In this document: positions 44,249-53,310 of the stretch, piece after piece
Layout of the letters: every line of letters starts with the position of its first letter
Numbering within the stretch: position 1 is the stretch's first letter
Origin: Rhizorhabdus dicambivorans
GTDB lineage: Bacteria; Pseudomonadota; Alphaproteobacteria; Sphingomonadales; Sphingomonadaceae
Reading direction: 5' to 3'
DNA: 64,000 nt
Assembly (NCBI RefSeq): GCF_002355275.1
Contig: NZ_CP023449.1
Span: 4,194,001 to 4,258,000 of the forward strand
Notes under the pieces: model-generated
Database searches by the model: none
Seen by the model: the letters and a program-made list of their open reading frames with translations, nothing else
Told to the model about the DNA's origin: nothing
Position numbers and translations under genes: made by a program

Positions 44249-44806
44249 TCACCACTCGGTTCCCGTCTGGCGGCGGTACGCCTCCACCTGTTCAAGCGTC
44301 CGGAAGACCACCGCCCTTCCCCTGGTATAATCCTCGCGCAGGGGCAGGATGGGGACCGTCACCTCGGCCTTGCCACTTGCGACCGCCTCCACTTCCTTCC
44401 GGAAGTCCCGATCGAAATTGGCCTGGTCACGCTCGTCCTCGAAAGTCGGGACCATTCCCGACCGGTTGTCGAACATGAAGAAGACGGTCGCCCCTTCCAA
44501 ACCGAAGACGAGATTACCGCTGACCTCGTTCGGCGGGGAGACATAGAAATCACCGGCCGACATCCACCTGTCGTCGTGCATGACGGTGCCCGACAGCACC
44601 ACCATCATCGTGGTGGTATCGAACGAGCGCCTGCCCGCCACCCGATCGCCGATTTCCCGATCCGCCTTGATGGCGATGCCGACTGGCGAGTCGGGGCTGT
44701 GCGACTTTCCGATGAAGATGCACCGGGACCAGAGGCCTCCCGTCCGCACCCAGCTGTCGTCGATCTCGTTGAACCTCGCGATATCCACCGATCGCCGATC
44801 TGACAT
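44249..44806 (-). CDS. Cupin-fold protein in the catabolic operon
   Basis: 185 aa. A central cupin-like barrel is suggested by TTTMMVVLSGTVMHDDRWMSAGDFYVSPPNEVSG, with a possible second strand set before it. The canonical HxH metal pair is not obvious, so a metal role is unclear. It sits 18 nt upstream of the CitE-like gene in the same operon. It could be a sensor, isomerase or accessory oxygenase; I cannot name a function. Confidence 0.6.
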   Translation of the reverse strand: MSDRRSVDIARFNEIDDSWVRTGGLWSRCIFIGKSHSPDSPVGIAIKADREIGDRVAGRRSFDTTTMMVVLSGTVMHDDRWMSAGDFYVSPPNEVSGNLVFGLEGATVFFMFDNRSGMVPTFEDERDQANFDRDFRKEVEAVASGKAEVTVPILPLREDYTRGRAVVFRTLEQVEAYRRQTGTEW

Positions 44807-44857
44807 TATCCTCTCCTGAAATTCCGGGTGCGAACTGCGTTGACGCCTGTCTGCGGC

Positions 44858-45982
44858 CTAGAAGCCGTACAGGTCGGCGGCGGTCTGGTAGACGATCTTG
44901 TCCCGGACGGCGGTGTCGACACCGGCGAACATGTCGTCACACATCTGGCGGGAGTTCGGATAGGTGCTGATGCCATGCGGGAAATCGGTCTGGAACATCA
45001 GCGTGTCGGTTCCGAGTAGGTCATGCGTGCGGATGGCGACCGTGTCGCGCAGGAAAGTAAGCTTGATGTTACGCTTGAAATAATCGCTGGGCTTTTCCGG
45101 AATGCGACCTTCGAAGTCCTTCACCGCGACATTCTGATAACGCAGCCACTCGAAGTCTGCACGTTCGAGAACATGCGTCGCCCAGCCTGCTTCGTTCTCC
45201 GCCGAGATGAACTTGAGCTTCGGATGACGTACGAACACGCCGCCGAAGATCATGTTCAGCATGGGTCGTACGAAGACCTCGTATTTGAGTGGCGACTTGG
45301 TCGGGTTGCGCCCGCCCGATACCTGGATAAGGCTGGTCTTCTTGTTCCGCTCGCGCGCGGTGCCGGCATGGATGTTGATCGACATGTCGTTGGCGACCGC
45401 GGCCTCCCACAGCACGTCCATCCCGCGTTCATGATATTGGGGCACACCCTCGCCCGCGACAGTCGGGATCATGATGCCGACATGTCCGAGCTTCTTGGCC
45501 CGCTCCAGTTCCTCGACCGCGAGCGCCGGATCGTCGTTCGCGAGCATCGCAATGCCCTTGAACCGGTTCGGGTGAGCGCTGCAGAAGTCGGCGAGCCAGT
45601 CATTATAGGCGCGGAGCAAGGCCCATTTGAACTCGGCGTCATCGATTCCATAGAAGCCCAGCCCGAAGGTGGGATACATCACCTCGCCCCAGATCGTGTC
45701 GCGATCGATCTCCTTGATCCTGGCATCGGGATCATAGGCCGATGGAGGGATGTCCTCCTCCCACCGTCCGGTCTGGCGAACCTCGCTGTTGCCGCGGAAA
45801 ACGCCGGCCGCGGTACCGATCGGCGGCATCTCGATATCCTCGCAGACGAGCTTGTCGCCATCGTCGCCATGGAGCAGGCGGGGCGCGCGGTCGCGGAACT
45901 TCGCCGGCAGGCGCTCCTGCCACAGGAACCAGGGCTCGATCACATGGGAGTCGGATGAAATGATCTTGTAATCGCTGCTCAT
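44858..45982 (-). CDS. Amidohydrolase-2 (ACMSD-like) family metal enzyme
   Basis: 374 aa. It is an amidohydrolase-related TIM barrel: the N-terminal metal site is atypical (ISSDSHVIEP), with His in INIHAGTARER and Asp in MFQTDFPHG near the C-terminus. Family members decarboxylate aromatic/dienoic acids (ACMSD, resorcylate decarboxylase) or hydrolyse ring lactones. Here, between two cupins and ahead of CoA genes, it may process the carboxylated substrate before activation. The long N-terminal insertion (about 35-90) is typical of the uncharacterised subgroup found in such clusters. Confidence 0.78.
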   Translation of the reverse strand: MSSDYKIISSDSHVIEPWFLWQERLPAKFRDRAPRLLHGDDGDKLVCEDIEMPPIGTAAGVFRGNSEVRQTGRWEEDIPPSAYDPDARIKEIDRDTIWGEVMYPTFGLGFYGIDDAEFKWALLRAYNDWLADFCSAHPNRFKGIAMLANDDPALAVEELERAKKLGHVGIMIPTVAGEGVPQYHERGMDVLWEAAVANDMSINIHAGTARERNKKTSLIQVSGGRNPTKSPLKYEVFVRPMLNMIFGGVFVRHPKLKFISAENEAGWATHVLERADFEWLRYQNVAVKDFEGRIPEKPSDYFKRNIKLTFLRDTVAIRTHDLLGTDTLMFQTDFPHGISTYPNSRQMCDDMFAGVDTAVRDKIVYQTAADLYGF

Positions 45983-46115
45983 AACTTTCCTTCCATTGGT
46001 CTGCGGTGGTCTGCGGCCCCTGTCGGCCAGCTCATACCGCTTTGAATATTTGGCCCGGACACGGTCGCGGAGGCGTGCTTCGCCTCAGTCCCGCGTCGCG
46101 CGCGAGGCGCCGGCT

Positions 46116-46562
46116 TCACCGGTCCAGCACATTCCCATGAACCTCGTTCCAGTAAGCCATCTCTTCCGGTTCGTCGTAGACGGGCCGGGCGCCGTGATGA
46201 TCGCCGAAAATCTCGAGGAATATGCAGCCCTCGCCGGTGACGGTCGCGTCGCCATAGTTGGTATCCGCCGGCACGATCTTCGCCTGGCCAGGGCGCAGCC
46301 ATATCCCGTCCATGTACATGCCGCCCTCGACGACGAGATTGATCGCGTCGCACGAATGGGAATGTCGCCCACGCAAAGGATCTCCCGGGCCGCTGTTCAG
46401 CCATATGATCGCCGCAACCGGCGCATCCTGGTCCCCGTCCGGTCCGAGCGAGATGGTGCATGTGCGGGCGTTCAGTCCCCGCTTGGACCATTTCAGGTGC
46501 GGGTCGCGGACATTGGAATAGAACCCGCGACCCTCTTGCTTGGCTTTGACGATGTCGCTCAC
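46116..46562 (-). CDS. Cupin-domain protein leading the catabolic operon
   Basis: 148 aa. The cupin core has GRHSHSCDAINLVVEGGMYMDG (HxH and a later Glu as metal ligands) and WLRPGQAKIVPADTNYGDAT. It is small and probably cytoplasmic. As first gene of a minus-strand set with amidohydrolase, cupin, CitE, ligase and BadI-type genes, it may be a metal-dependent dioxygenase/isomerase or a substrate-binding accessory protein. Function is unknown. Confidence 0.72.
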   Translation of the reverse strand: MSDIVKAKQEGRGFYSNVRDPHLKWSKRGLNARTCTISLGPDGDQDAPVAAIIWLNSGPGDPLRGRHSHSCDAINLVVEGGMYMDGIWLRPGQAKIVPADTNYGDATVTGEGCIFLEIFGDHHGARPVYDEPEEMAYWNEVHGNVLDR

Positions 46563-47070
46563 CCCGACCTCTCCGGTTGTTAATCATTATGTTCGCAATC
46601 GTTCCGCGAATCAATGCCTGCTCTTCATACATGGCTTGGCACCATCTGGGATACCAGGTGCGATGAAATTACAAATATGATCCACCCTCAATTGGCTTTT
46701 CGCTTCCCTATTTTCAGTACAAATTACTGATTTTATCTGATAAAATTTGGAAGAATAGGAATTTGGAATGAGATATGGCTGCCTCCGCCGGATTCCTAGG
46801 AGCAGCTGATGGCCACCTTTCCCCGATCACCACCCCGACGGAGTTCACCATTATGTTATTGGATATTTACACCCTGTGAGTCGTTCTTACCATGTCCCGT
46901 CAGACCGTTCGGATATGCGCTCCAGACGGTTCGGATTGCCGAGAAGGGAGAACAGACGCGAACGCCGCAGGTCATCGAGCCTGCTCTTCGTGCATTCGTC
47001 GAATTTCAGGTACAATCTGGACTGGCCGACAGGATTGCTGGCGTGCCCAAGGGCGAAGCGAACGCTCCCG
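46563..47070 (+). other. AT-rich promoter region and insertion-sequence scar
   Basis: About 500 bp without a supported gene. The 46,620-46,870 part is strikingly AT-rich for this genome and carries a 17-bp palindrome at 46730-46746; it should hold the promoter of the cupin-led operon. The right part borders a transposase remnant. Confidence 0.5.
46730..46746 (+). promoter_or_regulatory. Perfect 8-1-8 palindromic operator candidate
   Basis: ATTTTATC-T-GATAAAAT is perfectly symmetrical about one T. It lies 168 bp upstream of the cupin start in AT-rich DNA. Its core TATCTGATAAA recurs at 61645-61655 upstream of the TonB receptor gene. Confidence 0.45.
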
Positions 47071-47212
47071 AGCGGACTCAATGCCGGTCATGTCATCGCC
47101 GACAAGGCCTGCGACACTTACGCGATCCTCGATGTCGTCGAGGCCTCCAGCACTCGGCCGATCATTCCACAGCGCGTCGGCATGCCGCGAAAACGTGCGT
47201 CGGTGGAGGCGC
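47071..47212 (+). pseudogene. IS5-family transposase remnant
   Basis: One frame reads SGLNAGHVIADKACDTYAILDVVEASSTRPIIPQ, resembling the middle of IS5-type DDE transposases (GHVIADKAYD...ARPIIP). The regions before and after are unrelated and no terminal repeats were recognised. It is a short scar of an old insertion next to the SDR gene. Confidence 0.55.
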
Positions 47213-47250
47213 GAAGCGCTTCCTCTACCGATCCTGCTCCAGCCTCGATG

Positions 47251-48075
47251 CTACGAAGGTCGAGCCAGCTGGCTCCGATAGAAGCCGTCATTGTTGCGAG
47301 CTTCGGCCATCTGCGGTGCGTGATCGAGCAAGCCGCCGTCCACCTGTAACAGCTGGGCAGTGATGTAGAAGGCGTCGTCCGAAGCCAGGAAGGCGACCGC
47401 CTTCGCGATGTCCTCGGGTACGCCGAGCCGCGGCAGCATGCAATGTTCGGCGAGGTTCTTCAGCGAGTGCGCCGCCGTTCGCGCGACGGCGTCCTCGCCC
47501 AGATGGATGCCGGGCAGCACAGCGTTGCAGCGGATATTCTGCTTGCCATATTGGGTGGCGATGTACTTGGTCAGCACGTTCACGCCGCCCTTCGACGCCG
47601 CGTAGGCGTTGGACATCAGATAGCCGGCCACGGAAGCTGCGGACGAAATGTTGATGATCGAGCCACCGCCCCGCTCGATGAGGTGCGGAATGGTGAATTT
47701 GCTCGTGAGAAAGACGCTCCTGAGGTTGACGTTCATGGTGCGGTCCCACAGCGCCGGGTCAAGGTCCGCGAGCTGGATCTGATGTTCCTGGCCGAGCAGG
47801 CCGGCGTTGTTGACCAGCACGTCGATCCCCCCCTTCTCCCTGACCGTAAAGGCCGCCAGGTCGCGAACCTGCTCCTCCTGGGTAACGTCGGTCACATGGG
47901 CGATCGCGTCGCCGCCGCTCGCGGCGATTTCGTCGCACCGCCGCTCGACCCCCGCCGCATCGATGTCGGACAGCACCAGTTCCGCACCGCGCTCGGCCAG
48001 CAGCTTCGCCATGCAGCCGCCCAGATTGCCGGCGGCACCCGTCACGATGATCACTTTTCCAGATAGGTTGGTCAT
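47251..48075 (-). CDS. Short-chain dehydrogenase/reductase
   Basis: 274 aa from the ATG at 48075, which has GAGGAGAG upstream. Classical SDR: TGAAGNLGG cofactor loop, Asp in LVLSDID (NAD+ preference likely), VLVNNAG, catalytic Ser in NISSAASVAGY and YAASK. It oxidises or reduces a hydroxyl/keto group of a pathway intermediate. It lies downstream of the IclR and TetR genes on the same strand but 151 bp away, so it may have its own promoter. Confidence 0.88.
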   Translation of the reverse strand: MTNLSGKVIIVTGAAGNLGGCMAKLLAERGAELVLSDIDAAGVERRCDEIAASGGDAIAHVTDVTQEEQVRDLAAFTVREKGGIDVLVNNAGLLGQEHQIQLADLDPALWDRTMNVNLRSVFLTSKFTIPHLIERGGGSIINISSAASVAGYLMSNAYAASKGGVNVLTKYIATQYGKQNIRCNAVLPGIHLGEDAVARTAAHSLKNLAEHCMLPRLGVPEDIAKAVAFLASDDAFYITAQLLQVDGGLLDHAPQMAEARNNDGFYRSQLARPS

Positions 48076-48226
48076 GCTGTGTCTCTCCTCGATTGATGAA
48101 GCCGCGACCACGCGGCCGATATTGGTCTTTGAATATTGGCCGGTGAGCCGGGCCGATCCCCGCCAGGCCGAAGCATCCCGGAAGGGCTGGAGGCGTCTCG
48201 CCCCCTGTCCCAACACCGTCACGCGG

Positions 48227-48955
48227 CTAGCTCACCGCCTTTTTCAGGAGCTCGACGAAACGCTCGCAATCATTCTCGATCCGGTCGATCGGCGCTCCGA
48301 TGCCGATGGCGAAGGGCGGCTCATCCACCAATGTGCCGATCGGCACGGCGACGACGCCCGCACCGGGCGTTGCCGATCCCTTGGTGACGAAATAGCCAAG
48401 CCTGCGCCCCTCGTTCACACCGTCGAGAACCTGGGCCTCCGAGAGCAGCGGGCTGCCCTCTTCGCGTTCCGCGTTCAGCCGGCGGACGATCGCACGGATC
48501 TCGCGATCCGTCTTGCTGGACAACAGTGACCGCCCGATCGCGGTGGTGCATATCGGCCGCCGCGCGCCCTGCTTCATATGGAAGCGCACCGGGTTGGTCG
48601 CGGGCAGGACCTTCGCGTAAACAGCCTCCAGCTTGTGCATGGCGCCCAGAATGATCATGTCACCTGTGGCCGCGCTCAAGCTGCGCATCGCCTGCGTCGG
48701 GTTTCGCCCGCCATCGGTTTCCTCGACCAGCCATGCGCCGAGCAGTGCGATACGAATGGTCGGCCGGAACCTGCGATTATACGCGTCGTAGGTCAGATAT
48801 CCGAGCGACGCGAGCGAACGAAGCAGGACGGAAGTGCTCGACTGCGGATAGCCAAGCGCCTGCCGCACCTCGTCGGCGGATGCCGCGCTCTGCCGCTCCG
48901 CAAAATATTCGAGAACCTCGAACACTCTCGCTGCTGATTTGACAACGTTGTCCAT
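48227..48955 (-). CDS. IclR-family transcriptional regulator
   Basis: 242 aa. The N-terminal winged HTH (KSAARVFEVLEYFAE; YPQSSTSVLLRSLASLGYLTYD) precedes an IclR effector domain with ICTTAIGRSLLSS and the C-terminal GIGAPIDRIENDCERFVELLKK. IclR proteins often govern aromatic and CoA-pathway operons. Its neighbours are a TetR gene and a Rieske oxygenase, so it is a candidate controller of this island. Confidence 0.9.
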   Translation of the reverse strand: MDNVVKSAARVFEVLEYFAERQSAASADEVRQALGYPQSSTSVLLRSLASLGYLTYDAYNRRFRPTIRIALLGAWLVEETDGGRNPTQAMRSLSAATGDMIILGAMHKLEAVYAKVLPATNPVRFHMKQGARRPICTTAIGRSLLSSKTDREIRAIVRRLNAEREEGSPLLSEAQVLDGVNEGRRLGYFVTKGSATPGAGVVAVPIGTLVDEPPFAIGIGAPIDRIENDCERFVELLKKAVS

Positions 48956-48993
48956 GGTCCTGTTCCACTAAGCCAGCAATCAGATGCCGACCG

Positions 48994-49611
48994 CTATTGG
49001 CCGGGGATCAAACCCGCCATAGCGGTCCGTTCCAGAATACCCTTGGCATCCTGATCGAGATCGAGATCACCGATGTGAAGCGCAACGTAGGTGATCTCCA
49101 TGAGTACAGCGTAGATGGTCGCCAGAAGCTCGCGCGTGGAGGTCTGCGGCCGGATCTGCGCGAGGCACCTGAGCCACTCCGACAGGCTTATCTCGCTGGC
49201 AGTGTCGATCTGCCGGGCGGCCGCGGGAGACAGATATTTATATTCGGCCAAGGTGATCGGGGCCTGCGCGCCCCACGCGCCGAAAGCGAAATTTATCCGC
49301 ACCCTCACCAGTTTCCGCAAAGTGGCATGGGGATCGCCATGATGGTGGTCGATCGACTCCTGTATGGCCTGCAACCGCATCTCCATGCCGGTCAGGCAAA
49401 GCTGGTCGAGAATATCCTGTTTGCTGTCGAATATCCTGTAGAGTGCCGGGCCGGTCGTCCCCGCGGCCTCGGCGATCTCGTCAATGGACGTGGCGGAATA
49501 GCCCTTGGTCAGGAAGAAGCGGGCGGCAATGAGCAGAAGCTTCTCGCGCCGATCGAGGCCCGGCTCCCTGCCGGCTTCGGCGTCCAATGGTTTCAGAGTG
49601 TTGCGCGGCAC
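48994..49611 (-). CDS. TetR/AcrR-family regulator
   Basis: 205 aa. HTH segment RREKLLLIAARFFLTKGYSATSIDEIAEAAGTTGPALYRIFDSKQDILDQL is typical. The C-terminal domain is helical with several aromatic residues (ITYVALHIGDL). TetR repressors in such islands often sense acyl-CoA intermediates. Candidate operators are the repeated motif at 50875-50894 and 55451-55470 (inference). Confidence 0.88.
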   Translation of the reverse strand: MPRNTLKPLDAEAGREPGLDRREKLLLIAARFFLTKGYSATSIDEIAEAAGTTGPALYRIFDSKQDILDQLCLTGMEMRLQAIQESIDHHHGDPHATLRKLVRVRINFAFGAWGAQAPITLAEYKYLSPAAARQIDTASEISLSEWLRCLAQIRPQTSTRELLATIYAVLMEITYVALHIGDLDLDQDAKGILERTAMAGLIPGQ

Positions 49612-49791
49612 GGCATGGAACCTCGATGGACGGCATGGCAGGATCGCCGGTTATACGGCCATAAACGCACTCGGTAATCCGCTTTCGTTCGCATCACGCG
49701 CACTCGATCGTCAGCCTCGGCGGCGCGGCGCCCCGGCGACACGGGTGGGCGAGGCGGCCGATCCACCGCTATGCCCGCCTCTCTGAGGACG

Positions 49792-50802
49792 CTATTCCGC
49801 CTGCACCGAGCGCTCGAGCTCCCTCATGGTGACGCGCGGATATTTGAGAACCGAGCGCATGAAGCGCGTCATGGCGCGATCCGACGGCACCATGAGGAGG
49901 TCCTCGAGCCGCATATTGTTCAGGATCGGGGTGTCCTCGTCGAGGATCTGGGTGTGCATCGCCGCCTGCCGGTCGAGGAACTCCACGGCTCCCGCTTCCT
50001 TGGTCGTGATGATGGTCAGGAAAAACCGGGTCCCCAAACGCACCGAAGGGACGCTCGCGGCGATATACCATTTGAGCCGCCCGCCCTGATCGCCCTTGGT
50101 GCGCAGCGAATTCACGCCATAGACATAGATTTCCAGGCGCAGCCCGCCGGCCGCCTTGTCGCCCATGTCGGCCTCCCACGACATGCGGCGCCGATAGGGA
50201 TCGATTTCCTCGACTTCGGAATTGGTGATGTTGACCTTGTGGAGGAACCGCAGGTGCACGATGTCGAAGACGTTCGTCGTGGACATCCAGGGCTCGGATA
50301 CCAGCTTGTCGCTGAGCTGCACCTCGTAGGAGCGCGCGACGTGCTTTTCCTCGTCGAAATCCTCGAAGGTCTGGAGCTCGTAAAGGGGCGCCTTTCCGAA
50401 GAAGACCCAGATCAGCCCGAATTGCTCCCGCGAAGGGAAATGAAACAGATTGGCGCGCCTCGGAATCTCGTCGCCCGCGGGTATATGCTTGCACCGGCCG
50501 TCATCGCCATAGGTCCAATGGTGGAACGGGCAGCGAATGCCGTTGCCGACGACCTCGCCTCCCACGCTCAGGTCCGCGCCCATATGCTTGCAGAAGGCCG
50601 ACATCGCCCTGATCACGCCGTCGTCCCCGCGATAGAGGACGATCCGGCCGTCGCCGATCTCGCAGCCCAGGACCTTGCCCTCCGGCACGCTCGACGACAG
50701 GGCCACGGGATACCAGCACTGATGTGCGCCAGGGCCTAAATTCCACACCGGTTCCCGCCCCGCAGAATCTTCGGCCGGGTCAGCCACCGCAGGCACAGCC
50801 AT
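49792..50802 (-). CDS. Rieske non-heme iron oxygenase, catalytic component (KshA-like)
   Basis: 336 aa from the ATG at 50802 with a strong GAGGGAGAGGG upstream. The Rieske [2Fe-2S] site is CKHMGADLSVGG...CPFHHW (CxH...CxxH). The mononuclear iron site is NVFDIVHLRFLH (D-x2-H-x4-H), with the third ligand later in the chain. It resembles single-component-type oxygenases such as KshA that hydroxylate alicyclic/steroid rings with electrons from a separate reductase. No reductase gene is in the window. An upstream gap carries the shared motif. Confidence 0.85.
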   Translation of the reverse strand: MAVPAVADPAEDSAGREPVWNLGPGAHQCWYPVALSSSVPEGKVLGCEIGDGRIVLYRGDDGVIRAMSAFCKHMGADLSVGGEVVGNGIRCPFHHWTYGDDGRCKHIPAGDEIPRRANLFHFPSREQFGLIWVFFGKAPLYELQTFEDFDEEKHVARSYEVQLSDKLVSEPWMSTTNVFDIVHLRFLHKVNITNSEVEEIDPYRRRMSWEADMGDKAAGGLRLEIYVYGVNSLRTKGDQGGRLKWYIAASVPSVRLGTRFFLTIITTKEAGAVEFLDRQAAMHTQILDEDTPILNNMRLEDLLMVPSDRAMTRFMRSVLKYPRVTMRELERSVQAE

Positions 50803-50874
50803 TTCCCTCTCCCTCAACCAGCCACATGGGGAACCACGCGCCGGCGTTACCGCCATGCCCCGCCAGTCCAATTT

Positions 50875-50894
50875 ATGTTATTCAACGTTTTCAG
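50875..50894 (+). promoter_or_regulatory. Shared 20-bp motif, copy A (upstream of the Rieske gene)
   Basis: ATGTTATTCAACGTTTTCAG lies in the AT-rich gap upstream of the minus-strand Rieske gene. It matches copy B (55451-55470) at 17 of 20 positions and copy C (59375-59392) with a 2-bp deletion. A regulator binding site is likely. Confidence 0.5.
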
Positions 50895-51034
50895 ATTTGC
50901 AACAGATATATCCGGAGAATATACTATATAAATACAGCTATTTAATCTGTTAACGTCAAAATGGTTTATTATCGTTATCGTATTTCTCGAATCGGCGGCC
51001 AGTAGGAGCCAAGCGGGTGCATGTACGGCATCGG

Positions 51035-52174
51035 CTAAAGCGAGCGACCAATGATCATCCGGCAGATTTCCGAGGAACCCCCGAAAATGCGACGGACCCG
51101 GCTGTCGACGTACAGGCGCGAAATGGGATATTCGGTCATGTAGCCATAACCGCCGAACAGCTGGAGGCACTTGTCCATGACCTTGCTGTTGTTCTCGGTG
51201 GCCCACAGCTTGATCATGGCCGCCTCCTCGACCGTCAGCGTGCCGTCCTCGATCTTGGCGAGGCACTGGTCGTGGAATGCCCAGCCGAGCGCCAGGCTCG
51301 TCTTGATATCCGCCAGGGTGAACTGGCTGTTCTGGAAATCGATGATGCGCTGTCCGAAGGCCTGCCGCTCCTTGGCATAATCGACGGTAAGCTCGAACGC
51401 CCGCTGGCTTTCCCCCAACGCGCGCGAGGCGATCGTCAGCCGCTCGCGCGGGAGTTCCTCCATCATGATCGCGAAGCCGCACCCCTCTTCCCCCAGCAGA
51501 TTGCCGGCGGGAACACGGACATCGCTGAAGAACAGCTCCGACGTATCGGCCGATTTCTGCCCAATCTTGTCGAGGTTACGGCCACGCTGAAACCCGGGCC
51601 GGTCGGCCTCGACGAGGATCAGGCTGATTCCCTTGGCGCCCTTGGCCGGATCGGTCTTGCAGGCCAGCACGACGAAATCGCAATTCTGGCCATTGGTGAT
51701 GAAGGTCTTCTGGCCATTGATGACATACTCCCCTCCTTCGCGGCGGGCTGTCGTCCGGAGCGCCTTGAGGTCGCTGCCGCAGCTCGGCTCCGTCATGCCG
51801 AGCGCACCGATCGCGTCGCCGGAAACCATGGGCGGCAACCACCGCCGCTTCAGCTCCTCAGATGCGTGCTTCAGAAGATAATAGGCGACGATATCCGACT
51901 GCATGAAGATGCCGAGGCTCGACGCGCCGATGCCATAGCCGCCCTCTTCCGACAAAATTATGTTGTAGAAGAAATCGGCGCCCGGGCCGCCATATTCCTC
52001 CGGAATGCCGCAACAGAGCAGCCCTTGAGCACCGGCTTTCTTCCAGAAGGCGCGCGGGACGATGCCGTCCTGCTCCCACTGCGTGATGTTGCTCTCTACT
52101 TCCTCCCGGAAGAAGCGCCTCGCGCTGTCGCGGAACATCTCATGATCGCTGCTGTAAATCTTACGGTCGTGCAT
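51035..52174 (-). CDS. Acyl-CoA dehydrogenase
   Basis: 379 aa from the ATG at 52174 (MHDRKIYSS), with AGGTGA upstream. Full FAD-dependent fold: N-domain IPEEYGGPGADFF, signature ALGMTEPSCGSDLKALRT (FAD), helix EELPRERL, which holds the catalytic Glu in long-chain-type members, and C-terminal RRIFGGSSEICRMIIGRSL. It would introduce an alpha-beta double bond into a CoA ester. It is last in the operon led by the paired dehydrogenase genes. Confidence 0.9.
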   Translation of the reverse strand: MHDRKIYSSDHEMFRDSARRFFREEVESNITQWEQDGIVPRAFWKKAGAQGLLCCGIPEEYGGPGADFFYNIILSEEGGYGIGASSLGIFMQSDIVAYYLLKHASEELKRRWLPPMVSGDAIGALGMTEPSCGSDLKALRTTARREGGEYVINGQKTFITNGQNCDFVVLACKTDPAKGAKGISLILVEADRPGFQRGRNLDKIGQKSADTSELFFSDVRVPAGNLLGEEGCGFAIMMEELPRERLTIASRALGESQRAFELTVDYAKERQAFGQRIIDFQNSQFTLADIKTSLALGWAFHDQCLAKIEDGTLTVEEAAMIKLWATENNSKVMDKCLQLFGGYGYMTEYPISRLYVDSRVRRIFGGSSEICRMIIGRSL

Positions 52175-52289
52175 ATGTGTCACCTGACCCGGGGAAAAGG
52201 GGCTCGCGTCGCCATGTCGATGAAAAAAGGCCATGAGGGTGCGCGACGATCTCGCGCGTCCCGCGCCATCCCGAATATCGTCGTCGCGC

Positions 52290-52469
52290 TCAATTGCGGT
52301 GCCGCTTGCGGAATTCGCTCACCCGCAGGCCTTCGCCATCCGGCGGGCCGACGACGATATTGGTCTTGCCGATCCGCTCGAACAGTTCGGCGTGCCGGAT
52401 CGCGTGATAGGGATCGCGTGCCCAGACCGATGTGGCGCCGATGCCATCGAACCGAATGATATAGGACAT
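52290..52469 (-). CDS. 59-aa protein of unknown function
   Basis: A short gene with GGAGGA upstream, starting 2 nt after the preceding enoyl-CoA hydratase stop. It begins MSYIIRFDGIGATSVWARD and ends RVSEFRKRHRN, with charged and hydrophobic segments but no membrane helix or known motif. Its tight fit in the operon and good ribosome-binding site support expression. It might bind CoA enzymes or be an uncharacterised accessory. Confidence 0.6.
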   Translation of the reverse strand: MSYIIRFDGIGATSVWARDPYHAIRHAELFERIGKTNIVVGPPDGEGLRVSEFRKRHRN

Positions 52470-52470
52470 C

Positions 52471-53310
52471 TCACTGATCCTCCGAAGGATCGCCACTGGA
52501 AGCCGATTGCCGCCCCAGGGCGCCGGTGAAGTTTCCGCGCCGCTTTTCCAACACCGCGGCGACCGCTTCGAGGTGGTCTGGCTGCTGGTGCAGGGCCGCC
52601 TGCATCGCCGTGGCCTCGTCGAGTCCCCGGCCGAAACTCGCCTCATCCATCCTGCGCAGGAGCTGCTTGGTGCCGCGCAGCGCATTGGGCGGAAGCGCGG
52701 CGATCCGCTCCGCCACCTGCATCGCCGTCTCCATCAGCCGGCCTTCCTCCGCGAGGACGTTCACGAGCCCCCAGTCGAGCGCCTTGCGCGCGGCAACGGG
52801 CTCGGCCGTCAGCATCATCTCCTTCGCGCGCGCATGACCGATGACGCGCGGAAGGAACCATGCCCCGCCGTCGCCGGACACCAGCCCGACGCGCACGAAG
52901 CTCTCGGCAAAGGAAGCGTCCGGTGCGGCGACGCGGATGTCGCACATCGCGGCGAGGTCGCATCCGGCCCCGATGGCATGGCCATGGACGGCCGCGATCG
53001 TGACGACGTCGAGGTCGTAGAACGCCCGCGGGATCTGCTGGATGCCCTCCCGGTACCAGGCCTCGAGCTGCGACTGGGTCAACTCCTGGCCGACCGTCAG
53101 ATCGCGAAGCTCATGCAGGTTGCCGCCCGAACAGAAGCTCTCGCCGGCGCCGACAATGACGACGCAGCTTACAGAGCTGTCGGCGTCCGCCTTCCTGGCA
53201 CCGGCGACCAATGCCTCGACCACATCACCCGACAGGGCATTTCGCATCTCGGGACGGTTCAGCGTCAAGGTGACGATGCGTCCGGATCGTTCGTACAGTA
53301 CAGCTGTCAC
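52471..53310 (-). CDS. Enoyl-CoA hydratase/isomerase family protein
   Basis: 279 aa from a GTG start overlapping the upstream stop (GTGA). Crotonase fold: VIVGAGESFCSGGNLHEL and HGHAIGAGCDLAAMCDIRVAA (oxyanion-hole residues), then AESFVRVGLVSGDGGAWFLPRVIG. The FxxGLVSGDGG region suggests hydratase with Glu replaced by Gly-Asp, so isomerase or hydrolase chemistry is possible. It continues beta-oxidation after the dehydrogenases. Confidence 0.85.
   Translation of the reverse strand: MTAVLYERSGRIVTLTLNRPEMRNALSGDVVEALVAGARKADADSSVSCVVIVGAGESFCSGGNLHELRDLTVGQELTQSQLEAWYREGIQQIPRAFYDLDVVTIAAVHGHAIGAGCDLAAMCDIRVAAPDASFAESFVRVGLVSGDGGAWFLPRVIGHARAKEMMLTAEPVAARKALDWGLVNVLAEEGRLMETAMQVAERIAALPPNALRGTKQLLRRMDEASFGRGLDEATAMQAALHQQPDHLEAVAAVLEKRRGNFTGALGRQSASSGDPSEDQ

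Noticed and set aside
45979-46632. Minus-strand frame (217 aa) overlapping the cupin gene
   Set aside because: Different frame from the conserved cupin, with an Arg-rich shadow composition.
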